A DNA stretch of 10,395 nt from Candidatus Kuenenia stuttgartensis (GCA_945874095.1 CAMCFM010000111.1:1-10395); one strand, 5' to 3'. Counted from the first letter of the stretch, positions 1-7,080 are shown. Notes: generated by a model from the letters alone, not told the origin. Numbers and translations: made by a program.

Positions 1-807
1 AGGCCAGCTGATGCCAGGAATATCACTTTTGATATAATCGCGATTTAGATTTAAATCCGCTCCACTTTCACCGCCAGTTTCTTTTCCAATTCGTGAGAGT
101 TCCGGACGAATATCGACAACACGAATCGGACTCATTCTGTTCGGAATGATTTCGCCCTTACCCTTTGTCGGATAGCTTCTGTTTAAAAGTTGGTCGAGCG
201 ATGCTCCTGGGATATATGGCATGACAATCACGTCAAAGCAATGATCGACGTTCTGAAAATGGCGGAATACAGTCATCACGTTCGGGTGAATCACTCGGGA
301 CATCAATTCCGATTCGTCCGATGGCCCTGAAACAGTGATTTTCAGAACCACTTTTCGATCACCCAGATCGGTCTGAAGGGCTAGAAAAACTCGTCCCATC
401 GCTCCTTGACCAAGGATTTTGATCAATTGAAAAGGGCCGATGGAATCGCCTGTTTCAGGCATTTTTGCGAGATCTGGTTTTATATTGGCTGGATGATCAT
501 TATTCTGAAAAGCTGTCAGGCCAAGTCCGAAGTGAATGCAAAAGAGTTTCTCAAGTTCCGCTTTGTAGTCATTATAATCGGTCATGAATTGGAGTCGATC
601 TGGCTCCAACCCATCGGCTTCAAGCCGGCAGAATTCATAATAAATCAGCTCGACAAAATCTGCACGATTGTCGTTTTGAAACTGGTTTTCAAAATCGGCT
701 GATTTGGGATTTTGGCCAGCTTGATAAAGCGTGTCGAACTCGATTAAACATCGATCGATTGTTGTTAGTTGCATTTCGCTTGAATGAGGATCTGGAAAGA
801 AATTCAT
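1..807 (-). CDS. Ser/Thr protein kinase, N-terminal 269 residues (partial)
   Basis: The frame is open from ATG at 807-805 to the window edge, so the C-terminal part lies outside. Residues 20-90 form an acidic, helical N-terminal extension of the kind found before the kinase domain in many planctomycete Ser/Thr kinases. The kinase N-lobe follows: glycine loop LGQGAMGRVFLA at about 132-143, the ATP-binding lysine K156 in VVLKI, a probable helix-C glutamate E165, HPN at 174-176, and a hinge-like MPYIPGASLDQLL at 196-208. The catalytic HRD loop and DFG are not in the window, so activity cannot be confirmed. Residues about 210-265 are a hydrophilic stretch that delays helix E, so this is an insertion compared with a standard Hanks kinase. 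The start codon overlaps the stop of the upstream ECF sigma gene by four bases (ATGA), which suggests translational coupling. By inference the kinase signals to, or is co-regulated with, that sigma factor. Confidence 0.88.
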   Translation of the reverse strand, partial: MNFFPDPHSSEMQLTTIDRCLIEFDTLYQAGQNPKSADFENQFQNDNRADFVELIYYEFCRLEADGLEPDRLQFMTDYNDYKAELEKLFCIHFGLGLTAFQNNDHPANIKPDLAKMPETGDSIGPFQLIKILGQGAMGRVFLALQTDLGDRKVVLKITVSGPSDESELMSRVIHPNVMTVFRHFQNVDHCFDVIVMPYIPGASLDQLLNRSYPTKGKGEIIPNRMSPIRVVDIRPELSRIGKETGGESGADLNLNRDYIKSDIPGISWP

Positions 808-1409
808 GGCGTGGACTCTCCGATCTGGATTCGAAGGTCGTTGAGAATGCGCCTGACGGCTCGCTCACTGAGCCCAACTTTTGCACCAATTTCCTCAAAC
901 GTGCAGCCCTCCTGCCTGAGAATCAGGATCCGCTCGACCACGGCCGGCTTTCCTCTCGTGAGCGATTCCATCAAATCCTTCGCCACCGCATGCTGACTTG
1001 GTGAAGGGTCGTGACTGTATGGCTCCAATGATTTTTCTGTAGCAGAATCCACTACACCACTACCACGAACGAGGTTGGCGACTTCGCGATTGATATCGTA
1101 CTTTTGGGTTCGGGTTTCCCGGCGGTAGATTTCAAGCACCTTATTATGAGCAGTAGCCTGAAGATAGGCGCAGATCTGGGCTTTTGTCTGCAACGAATCG
1201 GGCGGTTTGACCTGCCAGTCGGCCATGATGCTTTGATAGACCGACTGAACAAAATCCATCGAATCGTAACGGACGCGTAGACGCCTCGGCAGTTTATGGC
1301 GTACCACAATCCGGACTTCGTGCTCAAAAAGGCTTAACAGGGTCCCGACGGCGTTTGCATCGCCGGCTTGTACAAGGGCCATCAAATGACTGAATTCATC
1401 AGGTTTCAT
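804..1409 (-). CDS. ECF-type RNA polymerase sigma factor
   Basis: This is a 201-residue sigma-70 family protein with only regions 2 and 4, the ECF layout, which directs RNA polymerase to a dedicated promoter set. Region 2 covers roughly residues 15-100 (RVRYDSMDFVQSVYQSI, then AYLQATAHNKVLEIYRRE). A variable linker runs to about 140. Region 4 spans 145-197 with the helix-turn-helix TFEEIGAKVGLSERAVRRIL at about 170-189. I chose the ATG at 1409-1407 because the protein then begins with the usual short lead-in to region 2 (MKPDEFSHLMALVQAGD) and has a typical ECF length. The frame stays open upstream to 1634, but that extension does not look like sigma sequence. No clear Shine-Dalgarno precedes the chosen ATG, so the exact start is uncertain. 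No anti-sigma gene is adjacent. The downstream overlapping Ser/Thr kinase probably takes the regulatory role, as in planctomycete ECF groups linked to kinases. Confidence 0.87.
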   Translation of the reverse strand: MKPDEFSHLMALVQAGDANAVGTLLSLFEHEVRIVVRHKLPRRLRVRYDSMDFVQSVYQSIMADWQVKPPDSLQTKAQICAYLQATAHNKVLEIYRRETRTQKYDINREVANLVRGSGVVDSATEKSLEPYSHDPSPSQHAVAKDLMESLTRGKPAVVERILILRQEGCTFEEIGAKVGLSERAVRRILNDLRIQIGESTP

Positions 1410-1574
1410 GGTGCTGAACCAACGATACGGAACATCGGGAATCAAGACAACCAACACGCCTAAGTAAGTCAAGGCATTTGAATACATTACAACATTTGGG
1501 AACAGACTGACCGTTTTTTTTAAAAGATTTCTGCCGGATTTGTTCCGGAATATCAACAAACCTGTTGAAGGGCT

Positions 1575-1602
1575 GACGCGTCGGTGGCTCAAAAAAGGTT
1601 CC
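1575..1602 (-). promoter_or_regulatory. Possible ECF-type promoter of the ECF-kinase operon
   Basis: On the minus strand GGAACC (1602-1597) resembles the GGAAC -35 element common to ECF sigma promoters, and CGTC (1578-1575) resembles their -10 element. The distance between the first bases is 24, one or two longer than usual. If real, it would suggest autoregulation by the ECF factor. The spacing misfit and the distance to the start codon keep confidence low. Confidence 0.25.
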
Positions 1603-1615
1603 ATAAAAAGGTTCC
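1592..1615. repeat. Short tandem direct repeat AAAAAGGTTCC
   Basis: Two exact 11-base copies, 1592-1602 and 1605-1615, are set 13 bases apart, a little more than one helical turn. On the minus strand each reads GGAACCTTTTT, so each copy presents a GGAAC box. This could be a doubled promoter -35 element or binding site, or a chance duplication. Confidence 0.6.
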
Positions 1616-1692
1616 TCAAACCAATTCGACGCATCCTCGATTCTTCGCAACAGGCTTCATTGCACGAACATAAGTTCTTGCTAATGAACGGG

Positions 1693-1722
1693 TTGATAAG
1701 TCAGCAAAGTTCACAATAAAAA
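1693..1722 (+). promoter_or_regulatory. Candidate sigma-70 promoter for the group 2 sigma gene
   Basis: TTGATA (1693-1698) matches five of six bases of the -35 consensus. TAAAAA (1717-1722) matches four of six -10 bases at an 18-base spacing. Transcription would begin near 1730, about 20 bases before the ATG at 1751. The start codon lacks a strong Shine-Dalgarno, so a short leader would be plausible. This rests on consensus matching only. Confidence 0.3.
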
Positions 1723-1750
1723 TTCGCCAGCAGACCAACGGACCGCAATC

Positions 1751-2740
1751 ATGAGCACCACGACCGGATTGAAACCACGCAAAGCGTCCATTTTAGGATC
1801 GTATATCCAGCACCTGGAATCAGTTGGGGCAGAACGACTTTCCATGGAGCAGGAGTGCGAGCTTGCAAGCTCTGTGGCTATGGGCGATTGCGAGGCGTTG
1901 AACAAACTTGTTCAGGCCAATGCGAAGCTCGTGATCCACATTGCCAGCCAATTTGTGGGCCGAGGTTTGGATCTGGATGATTTGGTGGGCGAGGGAAATC
2001 TGGGGCTGATTCGAGCCTCCAAAGACTTTAATCCCTCGTTTGGAACCCGGTTCAGCACTTACGCATCGTATTGGATCAAACAGTCGATCAGGCTTGCACT
2101 TACGAACACAGCGGCGGTCATCCGGTTACCCAGCCACATGGTGGTCCTGCTTCAGCAATGGTCGAAAATCAGGCGAAAGCTGGAGAGCGAAATGGGCCGG
2201 GAAGCCAGCTTTGATGAGATTGCGACCCAGATGGAACTTTCGGAAACGATGCGTGAACATGTACGTAAGGCCATGACAGCACGCAATTTGGCGATAGAAT
2301 CAACGACTTCTGGAGATCGTCGGGCTGATCCACTGGATGATCCTGCAAACAGGGTTCATGAGAGTCCTGAATCACGGATGGTGGTGGAAGAAGAGCAGCT
2401 TTGGCTGCACCGGCGAATGACTCGTTTGAACGACCGCGAGCGTGTCGTTATTGCGCTCCGATATGGGCTTCATGGAGAGAATTCGTTGACCTGGATCGAG
2501 ATCGGCGAACGACTTGGAGTGACTCGTGAATGGGCCAGAAAGATCGAACTCAAAGCCCTCGAAAAGCTCCGCTCTGAAGCCAATCCGTACGTAAAGCCTG
2601 ACACAGACTCGAAAAAAGATCTGGCAGCGATGGTTCAGAAACCTCCAGGCGGATCGTCGTCAATCCGGATTGATAAAACGCCTCGACGGCCATATCACGG
2701 AACCATGATGGCCCATATTACGATGACTGGTGTACAATAA
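1751..2740 (+). CDS. RpoD-like group 2 sigma-70 factor
   Basis: This 329-residue protein has the full set of primary-type sigma regions except 1.1. Region 1.2 is at about 14-45 (SYIQHLESVGAERLSMEQE). Region 2 at about 53-117 includes LDLDDLVGEGNLGLIRA and the -10-recognising FSTYASYWIKQSIRLAL. Region 3 is at about 122-182 (IRLPSHM onward). Region 4 at about 222-275 carries the HTH with TWIEIGERLGVTREWARKIE. The family directs core polymerase to housekeeping-like promoters; short members lacking region 1.1 are usually non-essential stress or stationary-phase factors. After region 4 there is an unusual tail of about 50 residues (276-329), polar and then basic with PRRPYHG, which I do not recognise. 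ATG 1751 is the first in-frame start that gives an intact region 1.2; the Shine-Dalgarno is weak. It is divergent from the ECF sigma gene, and the glycosyltransferase gene starts 53 bases downstream with no visible terminator between them. Confidence 0.9.
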   Translation: MSTTTGLKPRKASILGSYIQHLESVGAERLSMEQECELASSVAMGDCEALNKLVQANAKLVIHIASQFVGRGLDLDDLVGEGNLGLIRASKDFNPSFGTRFSTYASYWIKQSIRLALTNTAAVIRLPSHMVVLLQQWSKIRRKLESEMGREASFDEIATQMELSETMREHVRKAMTARNLAIESTTSGDRRADPLDDPANRVHESPESRMVVEEEQLWLHRRMTRLNDRERVVIALRYGLHGENSLTWIEIGERLGVTREWARKIELKALEKLRSEANPYVKPDTDSKKDLAAMVQKPPGGSSSIRIDKTPRRPYHGTMMAHITMTGVQ

Positions 2741-2793
2741 GCCTGCATTGCGGCACACTCCTTGTCATACGAAATTGATTTCCGTGAAGGTTC

Positions 2794-4338
2794 ATGAAAA
2801 GCTGTCTGAAGCGAATTTTACCGATCCTGTTACTGGGATTCATGATCCCAAGCGTCCATTTCGACGCTCCTCCGCGGTTTGATGAGACGGGATATCTGAT
2901 CCTTGCCAAGTCTTTGACAGACGGTCGTGGATATTGCGAAATTGATCAGCCCGATGCCCCTGCCCACGCCCACTTTCCACCCGGCTGGCCTGTGGTATTG
3001 TCCGTCGCGTGGAAGGCGATTCCACCAGGAGTGATTAGCCCAACTTACACAGCTCACATGCTTTCTGTGACTTTCTGGCTGATTTCAACATTACTCTTCA
3101 TCCGATGGTTCCGTCAGGTCAGCCCAGAATATGCCGCCCCTTTAGGGTTGGCTCTGACCTTCAACTGGCTCTGGATTCGCGTTGCCGGAGAGCTCCGCAG
3201 TGAATCACTTTTTATCGCACTCTCAGCCATCGTATTCGTCATGATGAATCCCAAAAAACCATCACGGCCAAGATCCCATAACGCCTTGTTGGGAATGGTG
3301 ATCGGTCTTTCGATCCTCTCCAGACAGGTGGGCGTGGCTTTGGCAGGGGCTGTTTTTGTGGAATTCGTTTGCCGGAAAGAGCCTCGAAAAGCCATGGCTT
3401 CAGCCATCATATCTGCCTTATTTGTCTTGCCTTGGGTTGTTTGGCAGTGGTCAGTGGGTGGTGGAACTCAGGCAGAACTTTTGGCGAAAGATGGACAGTC
3501 GAGAGGATTTATCGAACGATTGGCGGACCAGTCGATTTTCTACACAAGGCGATTGCCCGACAGCCTCTTTGGCCCTTACATTGAAACGGCGACTGTCTTT
3601 ATGTCCAGTCCAGCCATGGCCTTAGCAGCCACTTTGATAGCGGCTGTTTTTTGCATCATTTGCATCGCAGGGTTTATCAAGCTGGCAAAATCCCCACTGA
3701 CCCGATTTTCAGCCATTTATTTCGGTATCAGCTTGTCGATCCTGATCGTTTGGCCGTTCACTGAAGCTGGTCGGTTTCTCATCCCTCTGATCCCGATTTT
3801 ATCGCTGGCGTTTGCGAATGGTCTTGTCGTTCTGTGTCATATTTTTCATGATTTTGGAGTGGCAGGTTTCATGACACCTCGAGGTCTCATCTGGCTGATT
3901 CCGGGAATCGCGATGGTGTTTGGTATCCACACCTGGCAAAAGAATATACGCACAACTCCGATGATGCTTGACCGTGATTTTGATCAAGCCTGCGTGTGGA
4001 TCGCGCAGCAAGTCGCTCCGACAGAGGTGATTGCGTCGAGACATCCTGGTGATGTTTTCTGGAGGAGTGGTCATGTGGGCGTGAGGTGGCCGGAACAGTC
4101 CACGATTGAGGAAGTGGTCGAGGATTTGGCTCAAAAAAATGCTGGATTTTTATTGGTCGATCATGGCCGATTCGTGGGCGACAATCTGCCTGATTGGCTG
4201 GCCCCTGCGAGTCTGGATCTTTGGCCAGACTTGTTTCAACCAGTTCTGATTGAAGGGCTTAAGGAGAGTCAAACCAAGGTTTGGAAAGTTCTCCGAGAGG
4301 ATCGATCCATGCCCGGATCAGCAAATCAAATTGATTGA
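2794..4338 (+). CDS. GT-C type polytopic membrane glycosyltransferase (PMT/ArnT-like)
   Basis: This 514-residue protein has a signal-anchor helix at about 8-22 and about nine further hydrophobic stretches up to roughly 380. Right after the first helix is RFDETGYLILAKSL (29-40), whose acidic DE pair matches the catalytic first-loop motif of GT-C enzymes such as PMT (GT39) and ArnT. FPPGWP at 61-66 and GRFLIPLIPIL at 326-336 are also typical of the superfamily. A soluble C-terminal domain (about 385-514) follows the last helix. The family transfers a sugar from a polyprenyl-phosphate donor on the outer face of the cytoplasmic membrane to lipid or protein; donor and acceptor cannot be read here. 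The ATG at 2794 follows GAAGG (about 2785-2789) at a short distance, a plausible ribosome site. With no terminator between, it may share a transcript with the sigma gene upstream. Confidence 0.75.
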   Translation: MKSCLKRILPILLLGFMIPSVHFDAPPRFDETGYLILAKSLTDGRGYCEIDQPDAPAHAHFPPGWPVVLSVAWKAIPPGVISPTYTAHMLSVTFWLISTLLFIRWFRQVSPEYAAPLGLALTFNWLWIRVAGELRSESLFIALSAIVFVMMNPKKPSRPRSHNALLGMVIGLSILSRQVGVALAGAVFVEFVCRKEPRKAMASAIISALFVLPWVVWQWSVGGGTQAELLAKDGQSRGFIERLADQSIFYTRRLPDSLFGPYIETATVFMSSPAMALAATLIAAVFCIICIAGFIKLAKSPLTRFSAIYFGISLSILIVWPFTEAGRFLIPLIPILSLAFANGLVVLCHIFHDFGVAGFMTPRGLIWLIPGIAMVFGIHTWQKNIRTTPMMLDRDFDQACVWIAQQVAPTEVIASRHPGDVFWRSGHVGVRWPEQSTIEEVVEDLAQKNAGFLLVDHGRFVGDNLPDWLAPASLDLWPDLFQPVLIEGLKESQTKVWKVLREDRSMPGSANQID

Positions 4339-4437
4339 CTCGCCAACTCGGTTGACGTAAGTTTGAGAGAAGTCCCACCTCACATTCCGCCGAATGGAAA
4401 ACATTGGCCGAACGAGAATTCTCCAAAAACCCAAAGT

Positions 4438-4444
4438 AAGGGAG
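4438..4444 (+). promoter_or_regulatory. Ribosome binding site that fixes the DUF3500 start
   Basis: AAGGGAG sits eight bases before ATG 4453. The frame is open further upstream to a TTG at 4363, but no comparable site precedes that codon. Starting at 4453 also places the twin-arginine motif close to the N-terminus, as expected. Confidence 0.75.
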
Positions 4445-4452
4445 TCAACACG

Positions 4453-5481
4453 ATGTCAGATTCAGAGAACAAAGCCAGTTCAGGCAGCGCTCACCTGAGC
4501 CGTCGGCAGTTTGCCCAGGCCATTGGTGCAGCGACCATTTTAGGCACTGGAATGCCACAACTGATTGCGGATCAGGCCGTGGTTGGCCCGAAGCGGACGG
4601 ATTCGTCGGAAACGGCTGTTGGAAGGCTGTTTAAGTCGTTGAAAGACGATCAGAGAAAGATTCTTTGCTTTCCGTTCGACCACCCTTTGCGGAGCCGGAT
4701 CGGGAACAACTGGGCGATCACCAAGCCGAAGATTTCTGACCTGTCAAAGGATCAGCAAGCCCTTTGTGTAGAGATCTTTAAGGGCTTGACAAGCGAAGAA
4801 GGGTATGACCGTTTTACGCGCCAGATGGAAGACGATTACGACGGTTTTGAAGGCTATCACATCGCGATCTTCGGCGAGCCTGACACGGACAAACCGTTCG
4901 AGTGGGTTCTGTCAGGTCGCCACGACACCCTTCGTGCGGACGGGAATTCCGTGGACGGAGTTGCATTTGGTGGGCCAATTTTCTACGGACACGCAGCGGC
5001 TGGAAACTTTAATGAAGACGCCCAGCACACCAAGAACGTCTGGTGGTATCAGGGCGAGATGGCCAACAAGATCTTCAAAACCCTTGATGACAAGCAACAG
5101 GCGGCAGCCATGGCTCCTAAAGGGCCGGCTGACGATGCCCGGTCGATCAAGCTTGTGGGCGATAAACTGCCGGAAATCGGGATTGGGATCAAGTCGCTGG
5201 ATGGTCAGCAAAAGGCGATGGTTCAGCAATTGATTGATGCTGGCACGAGGCCGTTCCGGAAGGCGGATGTCGATGAATTGATGTCGTGCGTGAAGGATGC
5301 CGGTGGAGTGGATGCCATGCGTTTGACCTTCTACAAAGAAGGCGATGTGGGCAAGGATGGGGTCTGGGATGTGTGGAAGCTGGAAGGGCCTGCCTTCTCA
5401 TGGTATTTCCACGGCAGCCCACACGTGCACACATGGCTGAATGTGGCCAAAAAGGCCGAATTCGATAAGTCGCACGGCTGA
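4453..5481 (+). CDS. Tat-exported DUF3500 family protein
   Basis: The protein has 342 residues. Its N-terminus has a twin-arginine signal: SRRQF at 16-20, then a hydrophobic stretch AIGAATILGTG (about 23-33) and likely cleavage near LIADQA (37-42). The protein is therefore folded before export across the cytoplasmic membrane. The mature part matches DUF3500: FPFDHPLRSRIGNNW at 73-87, LSGRHDTLR at 153-161, GGPIFYGH at 173-180, and a C-terminal FSWYFHGSPHVHTWLN at 315-330. The conserved histidines (157, 180, 320, 324, 326) and several acidic residues could bind metal, but the biochemical role of DUF3500 is not known to me. The gene follows the glycosyltransferase by 114 bases, with its own strong ribosome site, and is followed directly by a terminator, so it closes the plus-strand block. 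Confidence 0.87.
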   Translation: MSDSENKASSGSAHLSRRQFAQAIGAATILGTGMPQLIADQAVVGPKRTDSSETAVGRLFKSLKDDQRKILCFPFDHPLRSRIGNNWAITKPKISDLSKDQQALCVEIFKGLTSEEGYDRFTRQMEDDYDGFEGYHIAIFGEPDTDKPFEWVLSGRHDTLRADGNSVDGVAFGGPIFYGHAAAGNFNEDAQHTKNVWWYQGEMANKIFKTLDDKQQAAAMAPKGPADDARSIKLVGDKLPEIGIGIKSLDGQQKAMVQQLIDAGTRPFRKADVDELMSCVKDAGGVDAMRLTFYKEGDVGKDGVWDVWKLEGPAFSWYFHGSPHVHTWLNVAKKAEFDKSHG

Positions 5482-5498
5482 TTGTTGATGTGATTAAA

Positions 5499-5529
5499 AA
5501 AAAGGGCATTCGCAGGGAATGCCCTTTTT
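5499..5529. terminator. Bidirectional intrinsic terminator
   Basis: The arm at 5499-5511 (AAAAAGGGCATTC) pairs perfectly with 5517-5529 (GAATGCCCTTTTT) around a five-base loop. The stem carries a run of A on the left and of T on the right, so it can end transcription in both directions. It sits between the stop of the DUF3500 gene (5481) and the stop of the convergent lipoprotein gene (5553), the expected place for a shared terminator. Confidence 0.93.
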
Positions 5530-5552
5530 AGAATATTCGTCGTTAGGGCGAA

Positions 5553-6014
5553 TTACTTTTTGGCTGCGCTTTTTTGGACCCTGGATTCCACAGTGTTTGG
5601 TTTGAGTTGGAAGTCAGGGATCTTGGCTTCCGAATCGCCGATTTTTACAGTCAGTCCTGATTTTGAAGAGTCTGCATATCGGCTTCCAATCGGATCTGAG
5701 ATTTTACCCAGACCCTCGTTTGTTGGAGAGGTGATACTGACTTCATAATCGCCAGTTGGGGCACCATCGCCAGGCTGAAATGTTTCGAGAACAAATTCAC
5801 CCTTATCATCAGTCACAGCATGAGGGTAGGGAACTTTGTCGGATTTCCATTCGAATTTTGGTTTGAGCTGAATTTTCAAACCTGCAAAAGACTTGGAATC
5901 GACAAGAACTTTACCCTTGGCTGGTACAGTCACGACACCTGATTCATTGGATGATGAACCGCATCCTGATAGTATCGCTGAAATCAAGAGGACCGTGGAT
6001 TTTCGAAGTTGCAT
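5553..6014 (-). CDS. Small lipoprotein with transthyretin-like (carboxypeptidase-regulatory-like) domain
   Basis: This 153-residue protein has a lipoprotein signal: basic MQLRK, a hydrophobic core and lipobox LSGC with acylated C18. It should therefore be anchored in the cell envelope. The rest is one small beta-sandwich domain of the type common in planctomycete lipoproteins: KGKVLVDSKSFAG (33-45), VTDDKGEF (67-74), PGDGAPTGDYEV (81-92) and SRYADSSKSGLTV (111-123). Such domains are thought to be structural or binding modules, not enzymes. AGGAAGGAA at 6031-6023, eight bases before the ATG, supports the start. It lies 25 bases downstream of DUF1559 paralogue A on the same strand, with no terminator between, so the two are very probably co-transcribed. 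The partnership of this lipoprotein type with DUF1559 genes recurs in planctomycetes. Confidence 0.85.
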   Translation of the reverse strand: MQLRKSTVLLISAILSGCGSSSNESGVVTVPAKGKVLVDSKSFAGLKIQLKPKFEWKSDKVPYPHAVTDDKGEFVLETFQPGDGAPTGDYEVSITSPTNEGLGKISDPIGSRYADSSKSGLTVKIGDSEAKIPDFQLKPNTVESRVQKSAAKK

Positions 6015-6039
6015 CCTGAGGCTTCCTTCCTGATTTCAA

Positions 6040-7080
6040 TCAATACTGGTCTGAGGAGACAACTTCGCCGCCATTATATGTCAGAAGTCTGGCATAAACC
6101 TTGATATCTGTGGATTCTTTCATGAATCGAACAGATCCATCAGCGTACAACTTGTTGGCTCCACCTGGGTGAAATGCATAATCTTCATTGTTATTAATGC
6201 AATTCGTGTGGCAGGGTGTGCCATTCCAGCCATCAGTTCCGTATGAGCTTTCGTAGTCAGCCCAAGCTGCTCCGGAGATGTCTTTGCCGATGACCTTGCC
6301 CTTCTCAAATGAAGTCGGCCGGCCGGCATCTTCTGACATCAGAAACGTGTTCGAAGTACCATCTGCGATTTCAGCGATCCTGCGAGGAGTATTCAAAATC
6401 ATCAGGCCAATATAATTGGTCCCGGTTGGCAAGAAGTTCAGGATCGATCCCTGCATCGCTTCGTTCACGGCATAGTCGGAAACAGCACCAGTCCAGCCAT
6501 TGATCCTCTGACCAGTAAAGATGTTGGATGCCGTGCCTTTCGTAATATTTAAACCACTCGAATTCGACGGGCAAAGAAAGGTGTTCATGACGGTCATGAT
6601 CGAGGTTGCATTTTCATGCTTGTCTTCATTACCGGCAGCCCGAGGCGTTCCGCAGTAAGTGATTTCAAAATTATAGGCGTTCGCCAGATTGCCACCTTCA
6701 AGGAAAGGCAATGTCAGAACTGCCCAGCCATGGACAATCGGATTCATGACCGTGGTTTTTGAAGCCCAGTTGGCGCCAAATTCGGCTGGCAAGCGTGGGT
6801 AACCGGCTCCTGCTGGTGGTGCACTGTGCATGGCCGCCTGAATCGACGCTGGAAGTGCGGCGGTTGGGAATGCCAGGCTTGGTGGGAAGTATCCATTGGT
6901 GTTTTCAAAATTATGCAATGCCAAACCAATTTGCTTCATATTATTGATGCACTGGGCACGACGGGCCGCTTCTCTGGCCGATTGCACAGCAGGCAACAGC
7001 AGGGAAATCAAAACGGCAATGATTGCGATTACAACCAGCAACTCAATGAGTGTAAATGCCTTACGGCTTCGATTGATCAT
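6040..7080 (-). CDS. DUF1559 protein with prepilin-like N-terminus (paralogue A)
   Basis: This 346-residue protein starts with a type IV prepilin-like signal: MINRSRKA, then FTLIELLVVIAIIAVLISLLLP with the glutamate at position +5 after the cleavage point. A prepilin peptidase would cut before Phe and leave a hydrophobic N-terminal helix in the membrane. The residue before the cut is Ala, not the classical Gly. The body is the DUF1559 domain, and the end carries the planctomycete H-X9-DG motif (H304, D314, G315, in HPGGANKLYADGSVRF). Cysteines at 44, 143, 170, 290 and 294 are shared with paralogue B. The function of the family is unknown; pseudopilin-like assembly is inferred from the N-terminus. 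AGGAG at 7096-7092, eleven bases before the ATG, is a slightly distant ribosome site. The neighbours are paralogue B upstream (149-base gap) and the lipoprotein gene 25 bases downstream. Confidence 0.93.
   Translation of the reverse strand: MINRSRKAFTLIELLVVIAIIAVLISLLLPAVQSAREAARRAQCINNMKQIGLALHNFENTNGYFPPSLAFPTAALPASIQAAMHSAPPAGAGYPRLPAEFGANWASKTTVMNPIVHGWAVLTLPFLEGGNLANAYNFEITYCGTPRAAGNEDKHENATSIMTVMNTFLCPSNSSGLNITKGTASNIFTGQRINGWTGAVSDYAVNEAMQGSILNFLPTGTNYIGLMILNTPRRIAEIADGTSNTFLMSEDAGRPTSFEKGKVIGKDISGAAWADYESSYGTDGWNGTPCHTNCINNNEDYAFHPGGANKLYADGSVRFMKESTDIKVYARLLTYNGGEVVSSDQY

Larger units (their letters stand above)
1410..1750. other. Divergent intergenic region between two sigma-factor genes
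   Basis: This 341-base stretch separates the minus-strand ECF sigma gene from the plus-strand group 2 sigma gene and should hold the promoters of both. It contains a tandem repeat with GGAAC-like motifs on the minus strand (1592-1615), a palindromic TTCCGGAA at 1543-1550, and a sigma-70-like promoter candidate for the plus-strand gene. Frames here are open but show no protein-family features. If the ECF gene starts at 1409, its leader is long (about 150 bases from the proposed promoter). Confidence 0.6.

Noticed and set aside
406..702. Plus-strand open frame inside the kinase gene
   Set aside because: It lies antisense to a clear kinase reading frame and shows no family features.
1410..1634. 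Longer form of the ECF sigma protein starting at 1634
   Set aside because: The extra 75 residues do not resemble sigma sequence and run across the likely promoter region; 201 residues fits the family.
4363..4452. TTG start at 4363 for the DUF3500 gene
   Set aside because: The start at 4453 has a strong ribosome site at the right distance and puts the Tat motif near the N-terminus; the upstream part is polar and unlike a signal.
4912..5229. Minus-strand open frame inside the DUF3500 gene
   Set aside because: It is antisense to the DUF3500 coding frame and has no ribosome site or recognisable motif.
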